This document shows, piece by piece, positions 43,609-52,994 of a stretch of 64,000 bases of DNA (the first letter of the stretch is position 1; every line of letters starts with the position of its first letter). The notes under the pieces are model-generated. The model did not search any database. It saw only the letters and a program-made list of their open reading frames with translations, and was not told the DNA's origin. The stretch comes from FEN-33 sp963768775 (lineage in GTDB: Archaea; Thermoplasmatota; Thermoplasmata; Methanomassiliicoccales; UBA472): the NCBI GenBank assembly GCA_963768775.1, contig CAVYIY010000008.1, forward strand, positions 124,001 through 188,000. The letters run 5' to 3'. The position numbers and the translations under genes were made by a program.

Positions 43609-44796
43609 GTCTGATCTGAGGGATGAGAAAAAAAGCGATGGAAAATTAGGAAGCATTTGAACAGCAAGATGCGCCCAGTTGTCTCTTCCTTGTGCGATTC
43701 CAACGCAGGTATTCATTAATCCTTTATTATCGTGAATTCTTTCAAATAACTTGCGTGCGTCGACTAGATTCAGCATATTATGAAGAAATGGAGAGAGCAT
43801 GCTAGCTGCCCGAAGATCCCTTGATATATGCATTGCACACTCCGAATCGTATCGATGGAAGGCACTCTTAAAGTCATTGAAATTCAAGGCACTCGATATT
43901 GCCTCAGCGGCTAGAGAACCGCTCTTAAATGCGTAGGTCATTCCCTCACCCGTCAGTGGGTTGGCAAACCCGGCGGCGTCCCCCACTGCCAAGGCCCTGG
44001 CGCTATGGAGCATAGAGCGCGGAACCAGAGGGATTGGATGCGCAGTAATATCCTCATTCCCTAGTGACTTGCCATATTTGGATTCGGTCATTCTTTGGAT
44101 GTCCCGAACTGATTGGAGCAACTTCTCTTTGGAGGCACCCTTTGCAACCACGCCGATGTTGGCTCCCAGCGTATGAGGGAACATCCAGCCATTTAGGGGA
44201 AAAAACGGGTGAAATTCCAGTTTGGAAACGGGTGTATCGATGAAATGGAACTCAATCTTATCCCCTGCATCTTGTTGCAGCTCCACGTTGGTTGCCACTC
44301 CCATGGCAAGGTTTTTTATTGGATATCTCCCGAAGAGCGCCCTGGCGGATCGACTGGTAACCCCTTCGGCTACGATCATGGTTTTGGCGTGAACCGACCC
44401 CTTGGTAGTGATCACCTCGATTTCATTCCGACCTTCAATCAACGACTGGGCCCTTGCGTTCTCCCAGAGTTCTGCACCGGCGTCTTCCGCCTTTCTTGCA
44501 AGGAATTGATCGAACCGGTCTCTTCTGACGATTCTGCAAAACGTTTCGCCGAAATCGAATTCCTTTCGGCAGTTCTTCATCTGAAATGCAATGCCTTTGA
44601 TTTCTTTCTCCACCAGGCTTGAAGGCACTTCAAAGGGCACTTGTCTTTCTGCCCGGAGCAACAAGCCCCCCGCACAGCACTTAGCACGAGGTATGGGATG
44701 TCTTTCCAGGAGCAGGGTTCGCAATCCCAACTTGGAACACTGGTAAGCAGCAATGCTGCCCGAGGGACCACTACCAGAAACCACTACGTCGTACAA
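43603..44796 (-). CDS. Geranylgeranyl-reductase-like FAD protein (first)
   Basis: Geranylgeranyl reductases saturate the isoprenoid chains of archaeal lipids with FAD. The N-terminal dinucleotide site VVVSGSGPSGSIAAYQCSKL and CCAGGLLLR, with the Cys pair typical of the family, are visible. Later GDAAGFANPLTGEGMTYAF matches the second FAD motif. I place the start at TTG 44796 behind GGGGTGAT; TTG 44823 would add nine residues. It follows the next gene by 28 bases and is related to it, so the two look like a duplicated pair. Confidence 0.8.
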   Translation of the reverse strand: MYDVVVSGSGPSGSIAAYQCSKLGLRTLLLERHPIPRAKCCAGGLLLRAERQVPFEVPSSLVEKEIKGIAFQMKNCRKEFDFGETFCRIVRRDRFDQFLARKAEDAGAELWENARAQSLIEGRNEIEVITTKGSVHAKTMIVAEGVTSRSARALFGRYPIKNLAMGVATNVELQQDAGDKIEFHFIDTPVSKLEFHPFFPLNGWMFPHTLGANIGVVAKGASKEKLLQSVRDIQRMTESKYGKSLGNEDITAHPIPLVPRSMLHSARALAVGDAAGFANPLTGEGMTYAFKSGSLAAEAISSALNFNDFKSAFHRYDSECAMHISRDLRAASMLSPFLHNMLNLVDARKLFERIHDNKGLMNTCVGIAQGRDNWAHLAVQMLPNFPSLFFSSLRSDL

Positions 44797-44823
44797 CAAA
44801 TCACCCCATTCCTTTGCTAACAA

Positions 44824-46029
44824 TTAAGATTCGCATTTATCCACTTGTCTGTTGGTGGGCAGCAGAATGGATGGCAAAGTCGAGATTGTATCAATGAGCA
44901 ATTTGTTAATTCCAACCTTCCCGGATGAATAATCAGCCACTGTTGTTGCCAATGACTCTTGCATTTGGAAATTCGATAGCACCCTTTCATGACCGAGGAC
45001 TGCAACCGCCCAATGAAGTCCCGGACCAACAAGCCTTGCCGCGTTTAACCGAGGAATTATTGTCCGACGGATCTCTTTCTCATAGCTCTCAAGTGCTGAT
45101 GCTTTTCCACTCACGTAAGCGGCTGCAACCGCCTTGGCTGCTGCCTTGCCGCTGATCAAGGCTGATGATATCCCTTCCCCAGAGAAGGGGTTGACAAGCC
45201 CGGCTGCATCACCGACGACGACTGACCTCTTTGAGCGCAAATGTCTTAGGGGAACGATCGGCAAGGGATGAAAACAGGGCTTTCCTATGGCCTCTGCAGT
45301 TCCATTTGTTCTTTTGATATCTTCTTTTATGCTTTGGATGCACCGATGAAATGCTGCTGCAGGATATGATTTCCCAACCACGCTGATTATCGCTGAGGAG
45401 CGCAAAGGGAAAACGGCCCCGGTCAAAGGAAAGGATGGGGCTGCTCTCAGGACCTTCTGTCCGTAACTCAAAAGGTACACCTGCATGAGACCGTGTTGAG
45501 CGGGATTTGTTCGGATTTCGAGGGCCGCCCCGAGGGCTGCCGAATTGGCGGGCCGTTTATTGAATAATTGATTGGCTAATACACCTTTTGCCCCGTCTGC
45601 CACAATTAGATATTTCGCCTCCAATGCCCCCATTGTCGTCAATAGCTCGACGCAATCTCCCTTCTCGGACACTTTTAGCACTTTTGCATTGTCCATTAAT
45701 TCTGCGCCTTCATTCTGTGCACAGCGCATCAAGAACTCATCCAATGCTCCTCTCCGGACCATTAGGCCAAAGGGCTTTCCTAACCGAACCGAATAATGCT
45801 TGCCCTCCACGATGAATGAGAATCCATTGAGCTCGCACTCCACAAGCGCTTCCGGAATTTGGATATCTTGTAAGGCGAGTAGCGAACGGTTCAGTAATCC
45901 ACCGGCACAACATTTGCTTCGCCCTTGCGCCCCCTTTTCTAATAGTAGAACCTTTAGGCCGGCCCGAGCACCGAATAGGGCAGCCATCGCTCCCGACGGT
46001 CCCGCGCCAGACACTATGACGTCGTACAC
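44824..46029 (-). CDS. Geranylgeranyl-reductase-like FAD protein (second)
   Basis: The protein carries VIVSGAGPSGAMAALFGARA, CCAGGLLNRSL and GDAAGLVNPFSGEGISSAL, again FAD motifs of the geranylgeranyl reductase family. GTG 46029 is preceded by GGAGGT; a longer in-frame reading to 46152 would run into the next gene and has no support. A TATA-like TTCTATTATTT lies 30-40 bases ahead. It is clearly related to its neighbour but not close to identical. Confidence 0.8.
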   Translation of the reverse strand: MYDVIVSGAGPSGAMAALFGARAGLKVLLLEKGAQGRSKCCAGGLLNRSLLALQDIQIPEALVECELNGFSFIVEGKHYSVRLGKPFGLMVRRGALDEFLMRCAQNEGAELMDNAKVLKVSEKGDCVELLTTMGALEAKYLIVADGAKGVLANQLFNKRPANSAALGAALEIRTNPAQHGLMQVYLLSYGQKVLRAAPSFPLTGAVFPLRSSAIISVVGKSYPAAAFHRCIQSIKEDIKRTNGTAEAIGKPCFHPLPIVPLRHLRSKRSVVVGDAAGLVNPFSGEGISSALISGKAAAKAVAAAYVSGKASALESYEKEIRRTIIPRLNAARLVGPGLHWAVAVLGHERVLSNFQMQESLATTVADYSSGKVGINKLLIDTISTLPSILLPTNRQVDKCES

Positions 46030-46090
46030 ATGACCTCCTCCACCCAGATTAGGGGAAATAATAGAAAAGGGAAAGGGTTTGCTAGGCGAA

Positions 46091-49000
46091 TCAGCGCTTC
46101 CTCTTCCTCCCGTCTGCGACAGCCTCGGCCACAACCAGGCCGATAAGTCCAACGAAAGGCAGTAAGACAGTCAGGCCGATGTGAGCGGGTATGGCATTAA
46201 TTGCCCCCTGGTTGGCGGTCAACACATTAATCGGCTGATCGGTGAACTGCCAGCTGCCGGGCTGTGGATTGTTCTCTATGAGCCATAATGTCGGTGCTGT
46301 TCCGGTCGTCACGCCCTTTTGGAATCCCATTACTGCGAGGATGTCAGGAATGCCATCGCCATTGAAATCTCCAATCTGCACCTGAACCGTCTGATACGAG
46401 CCGTCTGCAACATTGGTTGCTATGTTCGGAGTATAAACTGGCACCTGCGTGAAGTCGCTGCTACCAGCATTCTGCGCGAATACATAGACTGTGTACCTCG
46501 CACCTCCTGCTCCAGTAGCCATTTCCGTCGTGCCTACAACAATGTCAGGCAAGCCATCAGGCTTATGGTTTAAGCTCCACTGGCTACCGATGTCCCCGAC
46601 TGCTATTGATGTCACATAATTGCCTGCAGGCAAATCACTCAGATACTTCTCGATCTTCCCCCCAATCCCAGCAGAATTGGACCAAGTCACCTTTGGGGAA
46701 TATTGTTTGATTCCGAGATAATTTACGCACAACGTATTGCGTGCAGTGTCTGTCGTGCCTTGATTGTTGTCTATCACGCGGACATAATAGACCGAGTTTG
46801 TCGTATAGTCCAGATTGAAGTTGACGGTCTGCTGCGTCGTGCTTGCCAAGGTGGTCAAATCGAACCACGTAGTGTTGTCAGGCGAATACTGTAGCTGGAA
46901 CGATTCGTTGTTGCTCAGGCATTTATATGTCATCGTAAGGAGTTCCAACGGCTGAGTCAGATCGTTTGGTATCACCCAGGTCCAATCCAGTACTGTGGTG
47001 TTCACATAGTAAGCTTCAATCCACATCGAGTCGAACCGAATCGTGCCGCTTCCACCACCATTGTTGAGGAAGCTCACATCCAGACTCCTTAGGGCGGCCC
47101 AGGTGTTTGCTCCATGCCCCATCAAATCGAACGTCGCAATGTAATTAGTATGTGTATTCTTGGGAACGATGCCGGTGGAGGCAAAGGTCGCGCCATTATT
47201 CAAGGAGTATAGAATGGCAGCAGTTCCCGCATAAGAGGAATCAGCTGTGAATTTCACCCTCAACACCGCGCTGGACAATTGCTTAGTTTGATACGAAGTA
47301 TTGGCCAGGAATGACGCGATGTACATCGTCTGAGTGGGCGCGACAACGTAGTTCTGGCCATCGGTATCGCTTGCAAGATATGCAATATTTTGGCCGACAG
47401 TGGTGTCGTTGAAACCTTTTTGATCTGGCACCTCTTTGTCTATGGGGTAATTCCAATTGACCTCGGTCAGATTCTCCCATTTGTTATCTACTGCATTTAA
47501 ATTGGCCATCGTTCCTTTGGCCGATCCAGTAATCCCTGGGCCCGTGGCAAATTCCTTGTTTGGATACCAATAGACTCCGCCCCCAGTAATCGGGGTGGTG
47601 TAGAACACTGCTACCTCGTTAGACGAGCTGCTCGTCCGAATAATGTCTGGGTACCCATTGCCATCCATGTCGGCCACTTTTACGCGAACCGTCCTGCCGA
47701 CGTGATCCCACGGGTTGGTCCCCGGAACTGTGGGCGCAATCCTTAGCAATGAGCCAGGCCCAAACACTTTAGTGTTGTCTCCTGCGGCAGAGGCGGCCTG
47801 GCTTAGCCATACATTCGTGGTCCCATTCTCGTATACACCAACGATGTCATCATAGCCATCCTGGTTGAAATCACCAACTGCGAGGTCCATCACCGCGCCG
47901 TTGGAGTTAGAGTTGGAGGTGTTCGCCGCGATCCAGGTATTGGTGCCGTAGAGCTGGGTCTTTTGCCAATTGGGCCCCCAATATACGTATACGCCTCTAT
48001 TGAAGAACATCGGGAAATTATGGCTTGGGCTGTCTGCACCATTGTTGCTTGTGGCATCGTTGAAGATCACCACGTGCGTGTAGGAAACCACGATATCCGT
48101 CTGACCATCCCCATTGAAATCCCCTGTGGCCATGGTTTCTGCAATCTCGTTAACCGAATAATATGTGCCTGTATGGGTCCCGGCACCATTCGGTTCGTAC
48201 GCACTATAGTAGTTTGAATACAGGGAGGTGTCCTCATCCTTGTTGCCATTAGGAGCCCCCCCATTAATGTATGCCGCCCCTCCTGCGATTTGTGGACTAT
48301 TACTTGGCCCCAATGCGTCAAAACCGGATGCGATTAGATAGGGCGTCGACCAAGCAGAGCCATCGATCTTCTGGTTTCTGAACCAAGCAACACCCACGCT
48401 GGGATCCTGATAGGTGACGATTACATCCTTCTTGCCATCGTTGTCTATGTCGGCCGTGGCCAGACCGATTGGGCCATTGTATGTGCTACCAGAAATGGTC
48501 GTGGTCTGCCATTGGTCCCTGCGGTCCGCCGTGGCGCTATACCACAGAATCTGATTATTCGAATACGATGCGCCCGTCGCACTCCATGTGTAAGTGCCAG
48601 ACCCGACACTCGCCACGATGTCATCTATGCTTGCCGGGGCGGTGATGTTGATTTGAGTGGTTAGTGAGTAGTATATCTCGCCAGTGGGTGGCCCGTGATC
48701 GGATATCATGCTCACGGTCAGGGTGTAGGCGTTCTTGTTCGGTAGCCACCATCCCTGGTATGCATCCACAGGAATGAAATACACGGTATATGCCACTCCA
48801 GTTCCTTGCACAGTATCTGCTATACGTCCTATTCCAGTGCTATTAGTCTTGAATAACTGACTGATTGGTGGAGTGCCATAATTGGGCGTATGCTGGGTGG
48901 TATACGGGATGAAGGAAGAGGGGAGAGTATTCACGATATATCTCCCGGAGTAATCACTGACCTTGATCGCCCCGATAACAACCGTGCTCATCGACGGGTC

Positions 49001-50392
49001 GACGTCCTTCATGAGTATCCTTATGTAAAGGCGATCTGTCACGTTGAAATTGCCATTCGTGTTCTCCAATTTTCCCGTTGTCAGGTTTCCTCTAAGAACC
49101 TGCAGCTGTGGATAGTTGGCACCTTGGATCGAAATATGATCGACGATGTTGATGTTCGTACCCATGGTGTCCTTTAACAAAATCTGGAATGGGAATACCA
49201 ATGGTGAACCCAGGTCTGGGGTGTTAAAAATATAGACGTAACGATAGAATGTTCCATATATGCCACCGTAGACAAAGGCTCCGTCTTTTGAAGGAGGTAC
49301 CATTGGATTTCCAGTCAAAGGCTGGAGCATTGTAAAGTTATTCGTGAGACCGAGATTCGTGAGTGCAGTGCTATAAATCTCGATCATTACTTGCTGTTGT
49401 GGTGCAAATACCCTGGTAATCTCATAAGTGGAAGCGTCCCTTATGTAATAGAAGGTTGTCCCAACCATGCTTCCGCTGGGCCCGCCAGCCTCTCCGCCGC
49501 TGGAATCAGGGGGATAAGTACCATTCACAAAATAGGAGCTGTAATTGTTATATGGACCATATTGATTGGTTCCGCCTCCGCCTTTATACAGGATGCTCAA
49601 AGTGATCCTTCCGCTGGCGATATGACCACTCAGATCGGTTGCGTTGACAACCACTATTTTTCCATTCCAGTTAAGGTCGGCAACCGCTAAGCTGTTGACT
49701 GTGAAAACCCCATCATGATTGGAATCTCCCATTTTCAGCGACGCCCAGCCGGGGTTTAGTGCTGAGGCATCGAGATATACGCTGTTCGTATTCAGGTCGT
49801 CATTGGGGTCTGTCACGGTCGCGTAAAAGGCAAATGCGTCTCCCGCATAAGTCGGGGACGGCGTGGTACCTCTAGCGCCGATGATCGGTGGGGAGGGGTT
49901 GGATAACAATCCCCCACCATTGAGCGTAACAGTGTAAACTTCAGAATTCTTTACCGTATCTATGATCATTAAAGATATCTTAGCTTTATTTGGATCCTTC
50001 CCAACCGGGAAGGTCGCAGACGTGATGTTTACATGCCAGGTTTCACCTGTAGTCCAAGAAGTGCCAATGCTGGGGACGCTGTTCGTGATATTGTATCTCA
50101 AAAGCGTTGTATCGTTTATCCAGATGTATATCCCGGTGGCATCGTTCTTCAGTTCCTGGCCACCTTTATCAGAGACGCTGATACTGGCCCAACCCCCAGT
50201 TGATGGTGAGTAACCCATGCTTAGGTTGGAGGTCATGTCCGCATAAGCGTGCTCTTGCGGCGTCGGCATCGCGGTCACGAACCACATTATGCTCGAGAAC
50301 AATGTGACCGTGATACCAAGGATGAGGATGTTTCCGATGATCTCCGAAACACCGTGCTTGTTCCACTTAGGCCTTTTCTTGATATTGCTCAT
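46091..50392 (-). CDS. Giant pilin-like surface protein with FG-GAP repeats
   Basis: The 1433-residue protein starts with a short basic stretch and a hydrophobic helix (HGVSEIIGNILILGITVTLF) like archaeal type IV pilins. A beta-rich pilin-like part follows to about residue 150. Six FG-GAP/calcium loops are visible: DIDNDGKKD (~640), DFNGDGQTD (~757), DFNQDGYDD (~840), DMDGNGYPD (~907), a variant ending KPDGLPD (~1270) and DFNGDGIPD (~1342). It ends in a membrane helix and a KRKR-like basic tail. It is probably an exported, Ca-binding adhesin anchored in the membrane. The ATG has AGGAGG ahead. No break occurs in 4.3 kb. Confidence 0.82.
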   Translation of the reverse strand: MSNIKKRPKWNKHGVSEIIGNILILGITVTLFSSIMWFVTAMPTPQEHAYADMTSNLSMGYSPSTGGWASISVSDKGGQELKNDATGIYIWINDTTLLRYNITNSVPSIGTSWTTGETWHVNITSATFPVGKDPNKAKISLMIIDTVKNSEVYTVTLNGGGLLSNPSPPIIGARGTTPSPTYAGDAFAFYATVTDPNDDLNTNSVYLDASALNPGWASLKMGDSNHDGVFTVNSLAVADLNWNGKIVVVNATDLSGHIASGRITLSILYKGGGGTNQYGPYNNYSSYFVNGTYPPDSSGGEAGGPSGSMVGTTFYYIRDASTYEITRVFAPQQQVMIEIYSTALTNLGLTNNFTMLQPLTGNPMVPPSKDGAFVYGGIYGTFYRYVYIFNTPDLGSPLVFPFQILLKDTMGTNINIVDHISIQGANYPQLQVLRGNLTTGKLENTNGNFNVTDRLYIRILMKDVDPSMSTVVIGAIKVSDYSGRYIVNTLPSSFIPYTTQHTPNYGTPPISQLFKTNSTGIGRIADTVQGTGVAYTVYFIPVDAYQGWWLPNKNAYTLTVSMISDHGPPTGEIYYSLTTQINITAPASIDDIVASVGSGTYTWSATGASYSNNQILWYSATADRRDQWQTTTISGSTYNGPIGLATADIDNDGKKDVIVTYQDPSVGVAWFRNQKIDGSAWSTPYLIASGFDALGPSNSPQIAGGAAYINGGAPNGNKDEDTSLYSNYYSAYEPNGAGTHTGTYYSVNEIAETMATGDFNGDGQTDIVVSYTHVVIFNDATSNNGADSPSHNFPMFFNRGVYVYWGPNWQKTQLYGTNTWIAANTSNSNSNGAVMDLAVGDFNQDGYDDIVGVYENGTTNVWLSQAASAAGDNTKVFGPGSLLRIAPTVPGTNPWDHVGRTVRVKVADMDGNGYPDIIRTSSSSNEVAVFYTTPITGGGVYWYPNKEFATGPGITGSAKGTMANLNAVDNKWENLTEVNWNYPIDKEVPDQKGFNDTTVGQNIAYLASDTDGQNYVVAPTQTMYIASFLANTSYQTKQLSSAVLRVKFTADSSYAGTAAILYSLNNGATFASTGIVPKNTHTNYIATFDLMGHGANTWAALRSLDVSFLNNGGGSGTIRFDSMWIEAYYVNTTVLDWTWVIPNDLTQPLELLTMTYKCLSNNESFQLQYSPDNTTWFDLTTLASTTQQTVNFNLDYTTNSVYYVRVIDNNQGTTDTARNTLCVNYLGIKQYSPKVTWSNSAGIGGKIEKYLSDLPAGNYVTSIAVGDIGSQWSLNHKPDGLPDIVVGTTEMATGAGGARYTVYVFAQNAGSSDFTQVPVYTPNIATNVADGSYQTVQVQIGDFNGDGIPDILAVMGFQKGVTTGTAPTLWLIENNPQPGSWQFTDQPINVLTANQGAINAIPAHIGLTVLLPFVGLIGLVVAEAVADGRKRKR

Positions 50393-50443
50393 GAGGATCC
50401 TCCTATGCAAGGGTAGGCTGCGCTCAGCTTATCCTGAGTTACC

Positions 50444-50472
50444 ACCAGCTCATTATATAAGAATTAGCTGGT
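50444..50472. promoter_or_regulatory. Inverted repeat around the TATA box of the giant surface protein
   Basis: ACCAGCT (50444-50450) and AGCTGGT (50466-50472) form a perfect 7-base inverted repeat. The 15-base spacer holds the reverse-strand TATA box (TTATATAATG). TTACC at 50439-50443 can extend the left arm to 9 pairs with a bulge. A bound repressor dimer would cover the TATA box. Confidence 0.6.
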
Positions 50473-50633
50473 AATTACCTGGTTTCGAACTACCTTTTTT
50501 TGGCATCTGGCTGTCCTCAGAATACCTCGCAGGCCGGGGTGGAAATCGTGGACCTTTCCCGATCGCTTGGCACGAGGCGCCTGAGTTCGGGTCAGAAAAA
50601 TAGATATGGTCCGCAAAGTGCTGGGTGCATTGG

Positions 50634-51755
50634 ATGCCTGTACTAGCCCCCCGGGACCGGGTCCTGCTTCACTTATTGGATGCGCGAGGGCACCGTCTGC
50701 CTGACCGGCCGTCCCCGCGGATGACGCAGGAGGGCGTCTCGAGCGCTTTGGGCATGAACCGGACGCACATCACTAGGGTTCTGAAGCCATTGCTGGATGA
50801 TGGTCAGGTCGAGTCCATGAAGGGGCATGTGAGCGGGCGCGACCGGAAGCTGACCTACTATGCCTTGACCGAATCGGGGCTCGCTAAGGCGAAGGAGATA
50901 CTACGAAGCTTCGGAGACGAGCCCGTAGAGCTCATCGACGCCTCCGGTTCGAGGAACAAGACGAAGGTTCGGGGCGCTCTAGTGCAGTATCCGGAGATCG
51001 GGGCGCTTGCGCTCATCGACGCCGTTCAGGAAGGGCGCGTCTTGAAAGCACCGGGGGAGCGTTTCGTTCAGAGCAATGCGACAATAGTGGGCGTGGAGCA
51101 GCTCGAGAGGGAGCGCCAGATCGAGCAGGCGCGGGCGTTCCTGGGCTCGCCGTCGGCCCTCCTGGTGATCATCGCGTCCTACGGCTACGGTTCATCGTTG
51201 CTCCTGAAGCATACGGCGTTGGAGCTGTGGAAGGGGCCTCTTTTCTGGTTCGACCTCGAGATCGACGGTTCCGCCAAGAGCGTGAAGGATTCATTGGACC
51301 AGTTCGCCCGGAAATTGGAGTGCAGCGATTGGTTGGGCCTAGTGGACCGGGAGGCACTGCTCTGCTTCGACAACTATCACGTTGCTGAAGATGCGCTCGT
51401 CGACCTCTTCATCGAATTGGTGAAGAGCCTCCGCTCAGGAAAGACGAAGATAGCGGTGGCGATGAGGGGCGAGACCCCTTCGTACAATCGATTCTATCAG
51501 CGCCGAGACATCGAGGACGGGACGGCGGTGGAGATCCCCCTGTCGCGGTTCGAGGAGGCGACGGTCAGGCGGATGCTGGGAGATGACATCGATGACGAGG
51601 CCTTCCAATTGATCCACATGCTCACCCGCGGACAGCCTCTAGCCCTTGCCCTTCTAAAGGCTGGGGACGTGGAAGGATTGAAGAAGATAAGATTGAGCGA
51701 AGAGGTCCGCTTCCTGATGTACCTGCGCGACCGGAAGAAGGGCGGCAAGTCATAG
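50634..51755 (+). CDS. Winged-helix regulator fused to an ATPase-like domain
   Basis: The first 90 residues form a MarR-like winged helix (LAPRDRVLLHLLDARGH; LGMNRTHITRVLKPLLDDGQ). A STAND/AAA-like domain follows, with a Walker A-like loop that reads IIASYGYGSSLLLKHTA and lacks the Lys of GxxGxGKT. Walker B-like EALLCFDNYHVAED and the later RGQPLALALLKAG fit such folds. It may have lost ATP binding. ATG 50634 is chosen; GTG 50625 is in frame. It is divergent from the giant surface-protein gene, so it may control that gene. Confidence 0.75.
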   Translation: MPVLAPRDRVLLHLLDARGHRLPDRPSPRMTQEGVSSALGMNRTHITRVLKPLLDDGQVESMKGHVSGRDRKLTYYALTESGLAKAKEILRSFGDEPVELIDASGSRNKTKVRGALVQYPEIGALALIDAVQEGRVLKAPGERFVQSNATIVGVEQLERERQIEQARAFLGSPSALLVIIASYGYGSSLLLKHTALELWKGPLFWFDLEIDGSAKSVKDSLDQFARKLECSDWLGLVDREALLCFDNYHVAEDALVDLFIELVKSLRSGKTKIAVAMRGETPSYNRFYQRRDIEDGTAVEIPLSRFEEATVRRMLGDDIDDEAFQLIHMLTRGQPLALALLKAGDVEGLKKIRLSEEVRFLMYLRDRKKGGKS

Positions 51756-51810
51756 CGATCTGAGGAAGCAAGCGGCGATACAGTTCGATCACGGACAGGG
51801 AATCATTGGA

Positions 51811-52347
51811 TTAATACTCTATTCCCGCGCGAGCCAATACGCCAGAATCATAGGGATGCTTGACCATGCGCATTTCGGTGACCAGATCTGCCTCGTCGAT
51901 GAACAGTTTGGGAGCTTTCCGGCCGGTCATGACCACCTCGACGTTCTCCGCTCGAGAACGGATCACATTCATCACTTCCTGGGGAGCGACAATGCCGAAG
52001 TAGGCGATGACGTTCACCTCGTCCAAAATCACCAGGTCATATTTCTTGCCGCTGAGCGCCCCCTTCGCCTTCCTCATGCCACGCTTCGCCAGCGCCACGT
52101 CTTCTTTGGTGTGCTTCCCCTTGGTGATGAGCTGATCGCGGCCGTACTGAAAGAGATCTATGCCAGGAAGCTTCCTTAGCGCTGATATCTCGCCATACTC
52201 TTCGCCCACCTTCATGAATTGGATGACGCAAACCCGCAAGCCCCGGCCCCAGGCGCGCAACGCCAACCCGAGGGCGGCGGTGGTCTTTCCCTTGCCGTTT
52301 CCGGTATACACTTGGATTAGACCGAGTCCGGATGATTTCGAGCACAT
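51811..52347 (-). CDS. cobO: Cob(I)alamin/corrinoid adenosyltransferase, CobO/BtuR type
   Basis: The enzyme adenosylates Co(I) corrinoids with ATP. The P-loop VYTGNGKGKTTAALGLALRA lies near residue 15, with VILDEVNVIAYFG near 110 and VVMTGRKAPKLFIDEADL near 150. I choose ATG 52347 (MCSKSSG); a longer frame to 52413 would overlap the divergent promoter. Corrinoid use fits a methanogen or corrinoid-dependent archaeon, though the enzyme is widespread. Confidence 0.9.
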   Translation of the reverse strand: MCSKSSGLGLIQVYTGNGKGKTTAALGLALRAWGRGLRVCVIQFMKVGEEYGEISALRKLPGIDLFQYGRDQLITKGKHTKEDVALAKRGMRKAKGALSGKKYDLVILDEVNVIAYFGIVAPQEVMNVIRSRAENVEVVMTGRKAPKLFIDEADLVTEMRMVKHPYDSGVLARAGIEY

Positions 52348-52422
52348 CGATGAGAGTATGGTATCACGCTCAAAAAAGCCTGTTGCGTTCGGTTTATTAC
52401 CATCGAACCGCATCGAAGGGCG

Positions 52423-52965
52423 ATGATGGAGATCGAGGTGAAGGCGCCATTGCCCGATGCGGCCAAGGTGAAGAACAAGGTATCGGAGCTTGGAGGAAGG
52501 GACTTTGGCACATCAATCCAGGTCGACGAGTACTTCGCCCACCCGTCGAGGGATTTCGCGGACACCGACGAGGCGCTCCGCCTGCGCACGGAGAACGATC
52601 TGACCGTGATAACTTACAAGGGACCGAAACTGGACCGGGAGACGAAGACCAGAGAGGAGTTCGAGGTCTCGGTCGCCAACCGGGCCACCATGGCCTGCAT
52701 CTTGGACCGCTTGGGCTTCCGACCGGTCATCAAGATCTCGAAGAAGAGGCAGATCTTCGGCCTGAAAGGGATCACGGTCTGCTTCGATTCGGTGGCGGGC
52801 CTGGGGGAGTTCATCGAGCTCGAGGTCGACGGCGACGACGTCGAAGCGGGGAAGAAGGCCATCTTCTCCTTGATGAAGGATATCGGAGTGTCGGGCAACG
52901 AGAGGCGCTCGTATCTCGAGCTGTTGCTGGAGAAAGCTGGCTCTGGATCCAAGAAAATGAATTAG
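52423..52965 (+). CDS. CYTH-domain protein (class IV adenylate cyclase/triphosphatase-like)
   Basis: CYTH domains bind triphosphates with divalent metals. The ExExK start (MEIEVKAPL) is present, as is LRLRTENDLTVITYKGPKL and the RREEFEV-like strand pattern. The 180-residue length is typical of CyaB-like archaeal proteins. The substrate is unknown: adenylate cyclase, thiamine triphosphatase or tripolyphosphatase are options. TTTATTACC lies about 27-34 bases ahead of the ATG, and the region is shared with divergent cobO. Confidence 0.88.
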   Translation: MMEIEVKAPLPDAAKVKNKVSELGGRDFGTSIQVDEYFAHPSRDFADTDEALRLRTENDLTVITYKGPKLDRETKTREEFEVSVANRATMACILDRLGFRPVIKISKKRQIFGLKGITVCFDSVAGLGEFIELEVDGDDVEAGKKAIFSLMKDIGVSGNERRSYLELLLEKAGSGSKKMN

Positions 52966-52994
52966 ACGGGAGGGCACGCCCCTCCAAGAGCCGT

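Noticed and set aside
46300..48500. Repeated GA(T/C)-rich units that look like a DNA repeat array.
   Set aside because: They code for FG-GAP calcium loops at irregular spacing with divergent DNA, so they are protein repeats, not a CRISPR or satellite.
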